DNA of 64,000 nucleotides from Bacillota bacterium. GTDB taxonomy: Bacteria > Bacillota > Clostridia > Christensenellales > SZUA-584. This document shows positions 25,801 through 33,899 of this stretch, piece by piece. Below the pieces are notes generated by a model, which had not been told where the DNA came from, searched no databases, and was given only the letters and a program-made list of their open reading frames with translations. The stretch's first letter is position 1. Each line of letters opens with the position of its first letter. Location of the stretch: positions 16,775-80,774 of the forward strand of contig JAEYPS010000037.1 of assembly GCA_023410475.1 (NCBI GenBank), in the 5' to 3' direction. Made by a program: the position numbers and the translations under genes.

Positions 25801-28800
25801 GTGACAACAACAGAATAAAGCTGAATCCCAAGTGGACGACGGGCATGTATACGGTGACATACAACGCAAACGGAGCAACAGGGGGTACTGTCCCGACAGA
25901 CTCGGCGACGTATGGAACGGACGATACCGTTACAGTGCTTGGCAACACTGGCAGCCTAGAAAAAACTGGTCATACATTTGAAGGCTGGACGATGAATCAG
26001 GACGGATCCGGCACAGTATACAACGCGGGCAGCTCGTTTGTTATTGGGAGTTCCAATGTAACTTTGTTTGCTAAATGGACGGCGAACGACTATCATGTAA
26101 CCTATGATGCAAACGGCGGAACGGGAGCGCCCAGCGATTCGAATACGTATAATTACGGCAATACGGTTACCGTGGCAACAGGTACGCCGACGAGGGCGGG
26201 ACACACGTTTAACGGCTGGACCTCGGCTGCGTTCGACGGAACGAAGCAGGCGTCAGATACGTTCACAATGCCGGCAGATGATGTTACGCTTACTGCCAGC
26301 TGGTCGCTTACAGACTATCATGTAACGTACGACGCAAACGGCGGAACGGGAGCGCCCAGCGATTCGAATACTTACAATTACGGTAATACGGTGACAGTAG
26401 CAACGGGTACGCCTACGAGGGCGGGATACACGTTTAACGGCTGGACCTCTGCTGCGTTCACCGGGACGAAGCAGGCGTCAGATACGTTCACAATGCCGGC
26501 AGGCAACATGACGCTGTATGCGGACTGGACGGCAAACGACTATCATGTAGCGTACGACGCAAACGGCGGAACGGGAGCGCCCAGCGATTCGAATACGTAT
26601 AATTACGGCAATACGGTTACCGTGGCAACAGGTACGCCGACGAGGACGGGATACACGTTTAACGGCTGGACCTCGGCTGCGTTCGACGGAACGAAGCAGG
26701 CGTCAGATACGTTCACAATGCCGGCAGGCAATGTAACGCTTACTGCCAGCTGGTCGCTTACAGACTATCATGTAACGTACGACGCTAACGGCGGAACGGG
26801 AGCGCCCAGCGATTCGAATACTTACAATTACGGTAATACGGTGACAGTAGCAACGGGTACGCCGACGAGGGCGGGATACACGTTTAACGGCTGGACCTCG
26901 GCTGCGTTCACCGGAACGAAGCAGGCGTCAGATACGTTCACAATGCCGGCAGGCAACGCAACGCTGTATGCGGACTGGACGGCGGTCAATTATACGATAA
27001 CGTTCGATCTTGACGGTAAAGGAACTACATCAAATCAAACCGTCTTCAGCGACATGACGTACGGCAGCCCATTCCCCACGGCCCCTGTTGTTACTCCAGA
27101 CGAAGGCTGGACATTTGACGGATGGGACAAGACACTTCCGTCTGAAGTAACGGAGACCGCGACATATACCGCTCAGTATACGCAGCTTAAATATACCGTA
27201 ACGTGGAATAACTACAACGGTACGACGCTGGAGACTGACGAAAACGTGCCGCACGGAACGACGCCGACCTATGACGCAGAGACTCCGACAAGGCCTGCCA
27301 CCGCGCAGTACACATTCGCGCACAGTGGCTGGACGCCGGTAGTCGGACCTGTGACGGGTAACGTCACCTATACGGCAACGTATACGCAAACGCTCAGAGA
27401 ATATACCGTAACGTGGAATAACTACGACGGCACAACGCTCGAGACGGATGAAAACGTACCGTATGGTACGACACCGAGCTACGACGGGGCGGTGCCGACC
27501 AAGCAATCTACTGCGCAGTATACATATACGCACAGCGGCTGGACGCCTGTTGTAGAACCCGTGAGCGGCAACATAACTTACACGGCGACGTTTACCGAGA
27601 CGCTCAGGGAATATACAGTAACGTTCAGCGCGGGCGCGCACGGCACGGCAAGCGGCACAACTGTATTTACCGGCCTGCATTACGGAGACGATTTCCCGAC
27701 AGCGCCGTCAATTACGCCGGACGCGGGCTGGATATTCAACGGCTGGCCTGCGCTTCCGCAGACGGTGACAGCAAACGCGTCTTATACCGCGGAATATACT
27801 ATAAGGACATTTACTGTAAGGTTCTTTGAAATAGACGGAACGACGCAGATAGGAACGTCTCAGACGGTAAACTGGGGAGACGCCGTGCGGCGTGAGACAG
27901 CGCCCGCTATAGCAGGCAGAACATTCAGCGGCTGGAGGCTTTCGGGCGACGACCCCACGGTCGCAACGAATCTTAACAATGTAAGAGAGAACATAGACGC
28001 TGTTGCTACCTATGACGCAATAATAATACCGGTAAGGTTTGAGGATCATGACGGGATCTTGCTGGGTGTAGACGACGTGCCGTACGGCGGGGACGCGACG
28101 CCTCCGACAGAACCCGAAAGGGAAGGATATACGTTTACCGGATGGAGCCCGAGTTATGATAACGTAACCCAAGCTATAACGGTTGTTGCACAGTATGTGA
28201 TAAAAACATTCACGGTAACGTTTGTGGACTATAACGGCAATGTAATAGATATACAGACGGTCGAATGGAAAACTGGCGCGACAGCGCCGGAAAACCCGTT
28301 AAGAGATGGCTATGAGTTTGCCGGCTGGGATGCCCCCTTCAATTCGGTAACGCAGGATATAACGGTAACTGCGCAGTATACCGGTGGACCGCTGCCGTCG
28401 CCTACAGCGACGCTTTCCGAAGAGCCGATACCGCTCGGCGGAGGGGGAGACAGCTGGCTGTGGTGGCTGCTGCTTATTCCCGCGCTTGGGCTGCTGTGGC
28501 TGCTTATAGCCAAATGGTTCACAGTGGTGCCGATAGCAGAGGCGGTAACAGACAACGGAAACGGCACGTATACCGTACAGTGGGGCTATGAGAACAGGAA
28601 GCCCAGAAAGTATAAGGTAGACCGCGACAAGTCGATAATATCGGTGATAATGGGCAAGCTTATAGGCAGCAGTGACAACCCGCCGGTAGAGTTCGAAAAG
28701 GGCAGGGTTGAAAACGTGTTCACAACCATAGTCGACAAAGATGCCGAGATACAGTGGAAGATAAAAGGCCGCAGAGAAAAGGTCGATATCAAGAAACTTG

Positions 28801-28808
28801 AAAATTAA
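22827..28808 (+). CDS. giant exported VWA and B-repeat surface protein
   Basis: A 1993-residue exported protein. Order: signal peptide (cut near VFAST); a short B-repeat-like domain; a Glu/Ser/Pro linker of repeated SESPETSESPE units (about 145-195); four short repeats around YPTLEALVAAYP; a VWA domain with MIDAS residues D345-x-S347-x-S349; an isopeptide/SpaA-like region; about a dozen InlB/Flg_new B-repeats of 60-75 residues ending in GW or Y/W motifs, four of them nearly identical; a membrane helix (WLWWLLLIPALGLLWLLIAK, about 1877-1897); and a basic C-terminal domain of about 95 residues. There is no LPxTG motif. Expression should depend on c-di-GMP through the tandem riboswitches upstream. 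A role in adhesion or matrix building is inferred from the domains and this control. Confidence 0.85.
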   Translation: MKTRRMIIAGVVIALLVTIAASTVFASTGASFSYTIAEGEGSKLTVSSADAEQGLIEPGSTGKGVFGSGETWSFTARPASGYEFDKWAISGGDYLSSISKSSETLKLSLKDGVIDKGEAAIIKAVAHFKPAAPEPSETPQISDNPEVSESPETSESPEVSESPETSESPETSDDPEVSESPETSESPETSEEPAAQGAYTQEEINKVIDELTAKYPTLEALVAAYPTLESFLADYPMLESLMTDYPPKEEAEAELPSEEVGPDTDGLGSPRYIGNVAKLKAPVMRTFDMFMTKSASAGGPEWPEPGAVYVEKNATGTGTQGKYQIELEVFGKNTESTSDIVLVLDDSTSMNGSKLTEMKAAAKNFVNGLIDGSGNIKIAIVTINGGGTAIPSALSNFSTNKTALNSAIDGITTRSATNLQGGFNLARQMINASTADNKSVVLMSDGDPIYSYRPVVTAPVLLGEEWSNGQWRPIWDKTQSDYSVEFFHNPNGYDYTTLMGGGMSDTYNYNYQHTATWAASGRSYTFSVSRTLRHSVATIKESGYMPSDVDIYTIGFDIASGSTAQTVLQGCATGGNYYAAVPGDLSGVFSKIGAQILYAARNVTVSDPMSVYVDLVVANPASPTWALAGTAGAASADVVVTSGSVTFTYDNVHGKWELSWSIPSIKEQYETDGVTPKGEKMTYKVTVDLDTTIPGHIYPSNKDTYVNYTDVGGSAAEKVAYESWDPGDFTVPAVSDGYGSIQVVYYRVNSLGQPVNSLGVVQPDISTAYVIKTSFYEVGGNPALTLPGDYTVVTDASAADGTGATYSAYIPGDSRNVSLNASNPAKTVYFGFTKDVYTITFNLDGKGTSDDQLVFNNLNYGDPFPHIPSVTPNTGWTFTGWSPSLETPPSTVTGSATYTAQYEEVKTFRVMNSNGPGGDHGFIRVTYNGITVDLDANQEETFVYVASAGNVEVDFVPDTGWMFRYYVIGNGAAHIDRDPDSIDPSTYAGQNGDNNRIKLNPKWTTGMYTVTYNANGATGGTVPTDSATYGTDDTVTVLGNTGSLEKTGHTFEGWTMNQDGSGTVYNAGSSFVIGSSNVTLFAKWTANDYHVTYDANGGTGAPSDSNTYNYGNTVTVATGTPTRAGHTFNGWTSAAFDGTKQASDTFTMPADDVTLTASWSLTDYHVTYDANGGTGAPSDSNTYNYGNTVTVATGTPTRAGYTFNGWTSAAFTGTKQASDTFTMPAGNMTLYADWTANDYHVAYDANGGTGAPSDSNTYNYGNTVTVATGTPTRTGYTFNGWTSAAFDGTKQASDTFTMPAGNVTLTASWSLTDYHVTYDANGGTGAPSDSNTYNYGNTVTVATGTPTRAGYTFNGWTSAAFTGTKQASDTFTMPAGNATLYADWTAVNYTITFDLDGKGTTSNQTVFSDMTYGSPFPTAPVVTPDEGWTFDGWDKTLPSEVTETATYTAQYTQLKYTVTWNNYNGTTLETDENVPHGTTPTYDAETPTRPATAQYTFAHSGWTPVVGPVTGNVTYTATYTQTLREYTVTWNNYDGTTLETDENVPYGTTPSYDGAVPTKQSTAQYTYTHSGWTPVVEPVSGNITYTATFTETLREYTVTFSAGAHGTASGTTVFTGLHYGDDFPTAPSITPDAGWIFNGWPALPQTVTANASYTAEYTIRTFTVRFFEIDGTTQIGTSQTVNWGDAVRRETAPAIAGRTFSGWRLSGDDPTVATNLNNVRENIDAVATYDAIIIPVRFEDHDGILLGVDDVPYGGDATPPTEPEREGYTFTGWSPSYDNVTQAITVVAQYVIKTFTVTFVDYNGNVIDIQTVEWKTGATAPENPLRDGYEFAGWDAPFNSVTQDITVTAQYTGGPLPSPTATLSEEPIPLGGGGDSWLWWLLLIPALGLLWLLIAKWFTVVPIAEAVTDNGNGTYTVQWGYENRKPRKYKVDRDKSIISVIMGKLIGSSDNPPVEFEKGRVENVFTTIVDKDAEIQWKIKGRREKVDIKKLEN
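23262..23404 (+). repeat. 18-bp coding minisatellite (Ser-Glu-Pro linker)
   Basis: About eight tandem 18-bp units of the types GAAACAAGCGAGAGTCCT and GAAGTAAGCGAGAGCCCG encode the SESPET/SESPEV linker. Neighbouring units differ by only a few bases, so slippage or recombination could change its length. Confidence 0.8.
26091..26990 (+). repeat. four exact-length 225-bp tandem repeats in the surface protein gene
   Basis: Units start at 26091, 26316, 26541 and 26766, each 225 bp (75 codons, YHVTYDANGGTGAPS...). Units 1 and 3 share silent and coding variants (AAFDGTKQ, TASWSLTD), and so do units 2 and 4 (AAFTGTKQ, LYADWTA). This points to duplication of a 450-bp pair. Confidence 0.9.
27191..27610 (+). 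repeat. two 210-bp tandem repeats in the surface protein gene
   Basis: Two 70-codon units beginning YTVTWNNYNGTTLETDE and YTVTWNNYDGTTLETDE. They start near 27191 and 27401 and are less alike at DNA level than the 225-bp family. Confidence 0.8.
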
Positions 28809-28826
28809 CTTCGAATAACTGTGTAT

Positions 28827-28858
28827 TACGCACCCGGGAAACCGGGTGCGTATTTTTT
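28827..28858 (+). terminator. strong terminator of the surface protein gene
   Basis: 11-bp perfect stem TACGCACCCGG / CCGGGTGCGTA with a GAAA tetraloop, followed by six T. Confidence 0.92.
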
Positions 28859-28906
28859 CTTGATAGTCTGTTATATACGGTGAGGTATTTGTATGAAATT
28901 GTTTTC

Positions 28907-28935
28907 TTGACCGTGACAGGCTAAGAACATATAAT
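28907..28935 (+). promoter_or_regulatory. sigma-A promoter of lgt
   Basis: TTGACC, 17 bases, TATAAT. The predicted start near 28942 is about 24 bases before the lgt start codon. Confidence 0.8.
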
Positions 28936-28965
28936 GAATTTGAATTATTATGGCGGAGGTAGACT

Positions 28966-29919
28966 ATGGAAGATCCCCGGGTCGCATTTTCACTGTTTGG
29001 AATCGCGGTGCATTGGTACGGAATCATTATAGCAGCCGGACTTATCACAGGAGTTATCCTGGGAGTAAGGGAGGCAAAAAGAAGGGGCTATAGGTCTGAT
29101 CTGGTGCTCGACTTTATGCTGATAGCCATACCCGTATGCATCGTATGCGCGAGATTATACTATGTCATCCCGATGTGGCAAGAATATTCTTACGACTTAC
29201 TCAGAGTTTTTGCCGTTTGGGAAGGCGGGCTTGCTATATACGGAGCCGTTATAGGAGGCGTAATAGCGGCGTTCATATTCTATAAGTGGAGAAAAGTTCC
29301 CATAGGCGACATGATGGACATCGCGGCTCCAAGTCTTATTATAGGACAGGCTATAGGAAGATGGGGCAACTTCGTCAATCAGGAGGCGTTCGGCAATGCC
29401 GTTACGAATCCCGGGCTGCAGTGGTTCCCGTACAGCGTGTATATAGACAGACTTGGGGGATGGTATCAGGCAACGTTCTTTTATGAGTCGGTGTGGAACT
29501 TTATCGCCTTTGCCGTGCTTATGATAATGCGCAAAAGGATAAAAGTAAGAGGCGGAGTGTTTGCTCTTTATCTCGCGTTTTACGGATTCGGCCGTTTCTT
29601 TATAGAGCAGCTGAGATCGGACAGCCTGATGGCGGGGAGCGCAAGGATATCGCAGTGGCTGAGTCTGGTGCTTGTTGTAATCGGCATCGTTTACCTCATA
29701 ATAATGTCAAAAAGAAAGAAGGAGTATCCGGCGTATGACGGGCTATACAGCCTTGCGTGGAGCGACGAGCAGGTGGAAGAATATAAAAAGAGAAAAAAGA
29801 TAAAGGATAAGGAACAGCCCGAGGCTGAAACGCAGGCAGCTGAAGAAAAAAAAGAAGAAGCAAAGCCGAGAGCACGAAAGAATGCGAAAGGCTCTAAGGA
29901 AGAAGACTCTAAAGAATAG
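28966..29919 (+). CDS. lgt: prolipoprotein diacylglyceryl transferase
   Basis: Membrane enzyme that transfers diacylglycerol from phosphatidylglycerol to the lipobox cysteine of prolipoproteins. The Lgt signature GQAIGRWGNFVNQEAFG, the early VHWYGIIIAAGLITG and the RFFIEQLRSDSL motif are present, with about seven membrane helices. At 317 residues it is longer than usual because of a charged, low-complexity Lys/Glu/Ala tail of about 50 residues after the last helix. The SD is GGCGGAGG. Lipoproteins at 41091 and 50697 in this window would be substrates. Confidence 0.96.
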   Translation: MEDPRVAFSLFGIAVHWYGIIIAAGLITGVILGVREAKRRGYRSDLVLDFMLIAIPVCIVCARLYYVIPMWQEYSYDLLRVFAVWEGGLAIYGAVIGGVIAAFIFYKWRKVPIGDMMDIAAPSLIIGQAIGRWGNFVNQEAFGNAVTNPGLQWFPYSVYIDRLGGWYQATFFYESVWNFIAFAVLMIMRKRIKVRGGVFALYLAFYGFGRFFIEQLRSDSLMAGSARISQWLSLVLVVIGIVYLIIMSKRKKEYPAYDGLYSLAWSDEQVEEYKKRKKIKDKEQPEAETQAAEEKKEEAKPRARKNAKGSKEEDSKE

Positions 29920-29968
29920 CACTCCGATAAGTCAGCAAGAAAAAACGATAAAATTAGACTTTTGTATA

Positions 29969-30010
29969 AGCACCGTCCGACAGGTTTTGCTGTTTGGCGG
30001 TGCTACTATT
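29969..30010 (+). terminator. terminator after lgt
   Basis: AGCACCG / CGGTGCT outer stem with an imperfect inner stem (CCGACAG / CTGTTTGG), followed by a T-rich tract. Confidence 0.7.
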
Positions 30011-30108
30011 TTATAACAAAGCCACACGTATATACACACCAATATGCTTAGTCCATATTTGGCAGATTGTATTAAGGATGTGGCCTGACACTTGTGAGGA
30101 GGTTTATT

Positions 30109-30138
30109 ACGCCTGAATATTATTAATTTTTCAGGCGT
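30109..30138 (+). other. hairpin in the leader of the DivIVA-like gene
   Basis: Perfect 9-bp stem ACGCCTGAA / TTCAGGCGT with a 12-base loop, ending 13 bases before the AAGGAGGG SD of the gene at 30162. The T tract after it is interrupted (TTAATTTT), so it could be a weak terminator or a leader structure. Confidence 0.45.
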
Positions 30139-30161
30139 TTAATTTTAAGGAGGGCGGTCTT

Positions 30162-30632
30162 ATGAACAATCTTAAAAAGAGGCTGGGAACATACAACGCA
30201 GCCGATGTTGACAAGCTGTTATTCAAGGTGAGAAGCGACTACGAGCTGTGCATCAAAGAGCAAAAAGAAAGGATATTCCAGCTTCGCGAGCAAAACAGAG
30301 AAATGGCGTCGTTGATAGAGAGATACAGAAGCGATGAAAGATATATCATCGGCGCTATAACAAAAGCGGAGGAAATAGCAGACAGCATAATAAGCGACGC
30401 TCAAAAAAAAGCAAGAGAAAGGCTGGAGATTCTTAAGAACGAGGAAAAGCAGATAAGAACAGCCATAGAGGGGTGCTGCCAAAGGCTGTATAAGCTTAAA
30501 AGGGCGAGCGAGGCAATTTACCGCGCGGTATCGAAGGTTATGGGAGAAAACGATGAGCCGGGGAATATTTCCGTGCAATACCCGGGCTTACACGCCGTAA
30601 AAGTGTTTCCTGCTTCGCGCATACAAGATTAA
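30162..30632 (+). CDS. DivIVA-like coiled-coil protein
   Basis: A 156-residue, highly charged, mostly helical protein. The N-terminus (YNAADVDKLLFKVRSDYELC) resembles the DivIVA/GpsB membrane-binding segment, followed by a long coiled coil (about 30-125) and a short non-helical tail. Such proteins mark poles or septa or organise wall synthesis in Gram-positive cells. The sequence is divergent from true DivIVA, so I keep it as DivIVA-like. It starts with ATG behind AAGGAGGG and is monocistronic, with a terminator after it. Confidence 0.65.
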   Translation: MNNLKKRLGTYNAADVDKLLFKVRSDYELCIKEQKERIFQLREQNREMASLIERYRSDERYIIGAITKAEEIADSIISDAQKKARERLEILKNEEKQIRTAIEGCCQRLYKLKRASEAIYRAVSKVMGENDEPGNISVQYPGLHAVKVFPASRIQD

Positions 30633-30673
30633 TGCCAACACTCCACTTTATTAGTACAATGAAAATTAAGATT

Positions 30674-30699
30674 GGCCGATAATGTTTTCGGCCTTTTTT
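30674..30699 (+). terminator. terminator after the DivIVA-like gene
   Basis: GGCCGA / TCGGCC stem followed by six T. Confidence 0.85.
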
Positions 30700-30724
30700 A
30701 TAGAAAACGAAGTGTATTATTAAC

Positions 30725-30754
30725 TATACAACAAAGTATTTTAAGTGGTATAAT
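30725..30754 (+). promoter_or_regulatory. extended -10 promoter of the LuxR-type regulator
   Basis: TATACA, 18 bases, TATAAT with the extended TGG before the -10. The start site near 30761 rules out the in-frame translation starts upstream of it. Confidence 0.7.
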
Positions 30755-30779
30755 TTTTCATATTGTTTGGAGGATGAGG

Positions 30780-30780
30780 A
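30780..30780 (+). promoter_or_regulatory. start-deciding SD of the LuxR-type regulator
   Basis: GGAGG at 30769-30773 is six bases before ATG 30780 but touches the in-frame ATG 30774. Together with the promoter at 30725-30754 this fixes 30780 as the start. Confidence 0.6.
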
Positions 30781-31712
30781 TGAGCGTATTATTCAGCGCG
30801 GTGCAGTTTATAGAGACGTCTTTGCTGTTTTCGGCATTTTTATTTTCGGCGATAATGTTTATTCGTACGAGAGACAAACTTACGGGCAGGACGCTGATGG
30901 TGCTTTTCCCTGTTTCAACTCTGCTGTTTATCTCATACATGTACAGCATTAACGCGGGCTCCTCGGATATCGAGCCCAACCTTTCGTGGCTTTCGCCTTT
31001 TTTCGCATTCGTTATTATTGCGCTTATAGCCGCCTCGATACTCGCGACATGCTTTTATGTTATACAGCTGTTTCCCGCAACGCGCAGAAGGAAAAAATTA
31101 GGCTATATACTCGCGGCTGCGCTGGTGACGGCTCTGCTTATAATAACGGGCGCGCTTGTAATGTACATGTCAAAATCCGATCTTTCTCTTGCCATAACGA
31201 ACGCGCTGTGGGCGTTTTACCCCTTGTGCTCACTTGCGCTTTTTATAGAAGCCGTGTCGGTAGCGTTCGCGTACAAGAACATTACGGACACGCACGAGCG
31301 CAAGCTCGCAAAATACTTCCTGATAAGCTTTCTGCCTCAGGCGGCATTTTCGATAGTCGATTTTATACTCCTGAGGGATATAGGCTTTCAGCTTACGCAT
31401 CTGTCATACTCCATGTTTTCGATACTCGTGTTTGTTGATCTTTGCGGATACTTTTTCAGGTCGTACGGAATAGATCTTGACATTTCAGAGGATAAGCAGA
31501 GCCTCAAAGAGAAGTACTCGCTTTCAGAAAGGGAAGTGGAGGTAACGGAGCTTCTCGCTAAGGGCATGTCAAACCAGTTAATAAGCGAAACGCTTCATAT
31601 TTCCATAAACACCGTCAAGTCGCATATAAAAAACATATACGGCAAGCTCGGCATATCAAACAGGCTTCAGCTTATGAGTCTTTTGAGCGGCGCTAAGGGA
31701 ATTATTCGCTGA
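30780..31712 (+). CDS. membrane-anchored LuxR-family regulator
   Basis: A 310-residue protein with an N-terminal region of about seven or eight membrane helices (residues 1-230) and a C-terminal LuxR helix-turn-helix domain (LSEREVEVTELLAKGMSNQLISE...TVKSHIKNIYGKLG). The architecture suggests a one-component sensor that binds DNA from the membrane. The ligand is not evident; the membrane part shows no known sensor motif. The MMPL transporter operon starts 114 bases downstream with its own promoter-like sequence and is the likeliest target, by position only. Confidence 0.82.
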   Translation: MSVLFSAVQFIETSLLFSAFLFSAIMFIRTRDKLTGRTLMVLFPVSTLLFISYMYSINAGSSDIEPNLSWLSPFFAFVIIALIAASILATCFYVIQLFPATRRRKKLGYILAAALVTALLIITGALVMYMSKSDLSLAITNALWAFYPLCSLALFIEAVSVAFAYKNITDTHERKLAKYFLISFLPQAAFSIVDFILLRDIGFQLTHLSYSMFSILVFVDLCGYFFRSYGIDLDISEDKQSLKEKYSLSEREVEVTELLAKGMSNQLISETLHISINTVKSHIKNIYGKLGISNRLQLMSLLSGAKGIIR

Positions 31713-31740
31713 ACCTCACCCGAAAAGGTTATATAAAACC

Positions 31741-31805
31741 ACCCCGAACTACTACGACAACCCTACCGCGGGGTAATTGAACGCGCCTTCCTTTAATCAT
31801 ATCTT
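31741..31805 (+). promoter_or_regulatory. promoter with upstream dyad before the MMPL operon
   Basis: TTGAAC at 31777, a 17-base spacer and TATCTT at 31800. Just upstream is a dyad ACCCCG (31741) / CGGGGT (31769) that abuts the -35 and is not followed by a T tract, so it may be an operator. Confidence 0.45.
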
Positions 31806-31826
31806 TGAGTATAAAGGAGAGGCGAT

Positions 31827-33899
31827 TTGAATTATTTCTTCCAAAAGATCATTAAACACAGAAAGCCTGTGATTGCGGCTTTTGTACTGGCGGCCGCGGT
31901 ATGCGGAGTGCTTATGCTCGGCGTCGGCCAAAACTACGATATGTCAAAATATCTGCCTAAAAACTCAGAGTCGAAGGCCGGGATCGACGTGCTTAAAGCG
32001 CAGTTCAGCTATAACGGCAGGGCGGTGATGCTGCTCGAGGATAAAAGCATAGCGCAAGTGCTCGAGATAAAGCAAACAGCAAAGGACGTCGGCGGTATAA
32101 AAAGAGTATTATGGCTCGACGACGTCGCGGATATAAAGCAGCCTTTGGAGATGACAGAAGAAAAGCTAAAAAGCAAATATGTTTCGGGCAGCGACTCGCT
32201 GCTGCATATCGTGTTTGAGCAGGATGACTATTCGGAATCAACACGCGCAGCACTCCTCGAGCTGAAAGCGATATTCGCAGAGCAGGCGGCGCTCTCGGGC
32301 AGCGCCGTAGACGCTCAGATAATGATAGACTCTATAAGAGGAAATATTCTGACCGGCATAATTATCGCGCTTTCTATCGTTCTTGTCATACTGCTGTTGA
32401 CAACAAACTCGTTTATAGAGGTATTGCTATTCCTTGCCGCTATCGGCGTAGCGATACTTATGAACATGGGAACGAATATTATTTTCGGCGAAATTTCATA
32501 TATGACGTTCGCGTGCGCCGCCATACTGCAGCTGGCGATATCTCTTGACTATTCCATATTTTTGCTGCACAGATTCGAGTTTGAGCTCAGAACGGAAAGC
32601 GACCCCGCAAAGGCTATGGCAAAAGCCGTGCGAGCGTCGATATCGTCGATATTATCAAGCGGCGCTACCACAATAGTCGGCTTCATCGCTCTCGTGTTCA
32701 TGAGCTACACTATAGGCGCGGACATGGGGCTCGTGCTTGCAAAAGGAATCATCTTCAGCCTGTTGAGCGTGATAATATTTCTTCCCGCCGTTACGGTGGG
32801 ATGCGTGAAAGCAATAGACAAAACAAGGCATAAAAAGCTGCTGCCCAATATGAGAAAAGTGCAGCACGTCCTTGGCGGCAAGGCGAAATACGCTGTGTTC
32901 GCGCTTATGATAGTCGTATCCGCTATATGCTTCATGGCGCAGGACAGGAACACGTTTCTTTACTCCACGAACAGCCTGGCGGATGAGCGTCAAAGCGCTA
33001 TAAACGAAAGCATAAAGGAAGCGTTCGGCGAAACGAACGACTATCTTATTATCGTGTCTAGAGGCAACGGCCCCCTGGAATACGAGCTTGCGGGGGAGCT
33101 TGAATCGCTGCCTTACGTCAGGAGCGTCGAGGGGCTGTACTCATTCATAGACCCCGCCATACCAGAGGAAATAGTTCCAGACACCATAAAAGACGAGTTT
33201 CTGAGTGAAAATTATTCCCGATACATTGTCGATGTAAAAGCGGGTGTAGAGAGCGAAGAGGCCTTTGAGGCCGTATCGCAAATTAGAGAGACCGTTTCAG
33301 CAAGATTCGACGGAGCATATGTCACAGGCGCGTCACCCGTGATATTCGATATAAAAAACGCAACGGCGGGAGATTTTTCACTTGTAACAGCGCTTTCTGT
33401 TTTGTTCGTGGGCGTAATACTGCTTTTGACATTCAGGTCGCTGACACTGCCTTTGATACTAGTGTTCATAATAGAAGCTTCCATCTGGATAAACATGTCG
33501 TTCCCGTACTTTTCGGGAGACCCGATGATATTTATAGGCTACATGGTGATAAGCGCCGTTCAGCTTGGCGCTACGATAGATTACGCGATACTTATGACGA
33601 ATTATTACCTCGAGGGCAGGAAGACGCTCGGTAAAATGGACTCCGGTGAATACGCGGCTGAAAAGGCCGGAATGTCCATAGTGCTCTCGTCGCTCGTGCT
33701 GTCGTCCGCGGGCTTCGTTGTTTCAGCCGTATTCACACAGCAGGCGATGTCTCAGCTCGGCACGCTTATAGGGAGGGGCGCTCTTATCTCCGGGTTCTTT
33801 ACGGTATTCGTGCTTCCTCAGGCGCTTATAGTGCTGGACAAAATAATAATAAAAACAGACCTAAAGCATATATTCAGGAGGATAAAGCATGAAGCTTAA
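31827..33899 (+). CDS. MMPL/RND-family transporter
   Basis: A 690-residue membrane protein with two RND half-repeats: helix 1, an extracytoplasmic domain, five or six helices, then the same again. The conserved Asp-Tyr pairs of MMPL proton relays appear as SLDYSIFLLHRFE and ATIDYAILMTNYY. Starts with TTG behind AAAGGAGAGG. It overlaps the following secreted protein gene by 11 bases, so the two products probably act together. Related pairs export lipids, glycolipids or peptides, or carry a surface protein, but the substrate here is unknown. Confidence 0.9.
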   Translation: MNYFFQKIIKHRKPVIAAFVLAAAVCGVLMLGVGQNYDMSKYLPKNSESKAGIDVLKAQFSYNGRAVMLLEDKSIAQVLEIKQTAKDVGGIKRVLWLDDVADIKQPLEMTEEKLKSKYVSGSDSLLHIVFEQDDYSESTRAALLELKAIFAEQAALSGSAVDAQIMIDSIRGNILTGIIIALSIVLVILLLTTNSFIEVLLFLAAIGVAILMNMGTNIIFGEISYMTFACAAILQLAISLDYSIFLLHRFEFELRTESDPAKAMAKAVRASISSILSSGATTIVGFIALVFMSYTIGADMGLVLAKGIIFSLLSVIIFLPAVTVGCVKAIDKTRHKKLLPNMRKVQHVLGGKAKYAVFALMIVVSAICFMAQDRNTFLYSTNSLADERQSAINESIKEAFGETNDYLIIVSRGNGPLEYELAGELESLPYVRSVEGLYSFIDPAIPEEIVPDTIKDEFLSENYSRYIVDVKAGVESEEAFEAVSQIRETVSARFDGAYVTGASPVIFDIKNATAGDFSLVTALSVLFVGVILLLTFRSLTLPLILVFIIEASIWINMSFPYFSGDPMIFIGYMVISAVQLGATIDYAILMTNYYLEGRKTLGKMDSGEYAAEKAGMSIVLSSLVLSSAGFVVSAVFTQQAMSQLGTLIGRGALISGFFTVFVLPQALIVLDKIIIKTDLKHIFRRIKHEA

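Noticed and set aside
30096..30138. GAGGAGG at 30096 as the SD of a short leader peptide before the DivIVA-like gene
   Set aside because: No ATG, GTG or TTG follows at a usable distance; only an ATT-started frame of a few codons exists.
30672..30779. N-terminal extension of the LuxR-type regulator
   Set aside because: The extended -10 promoter at 30749 and a terminator at 30674 lie inside it, so it cannot be part of the message.
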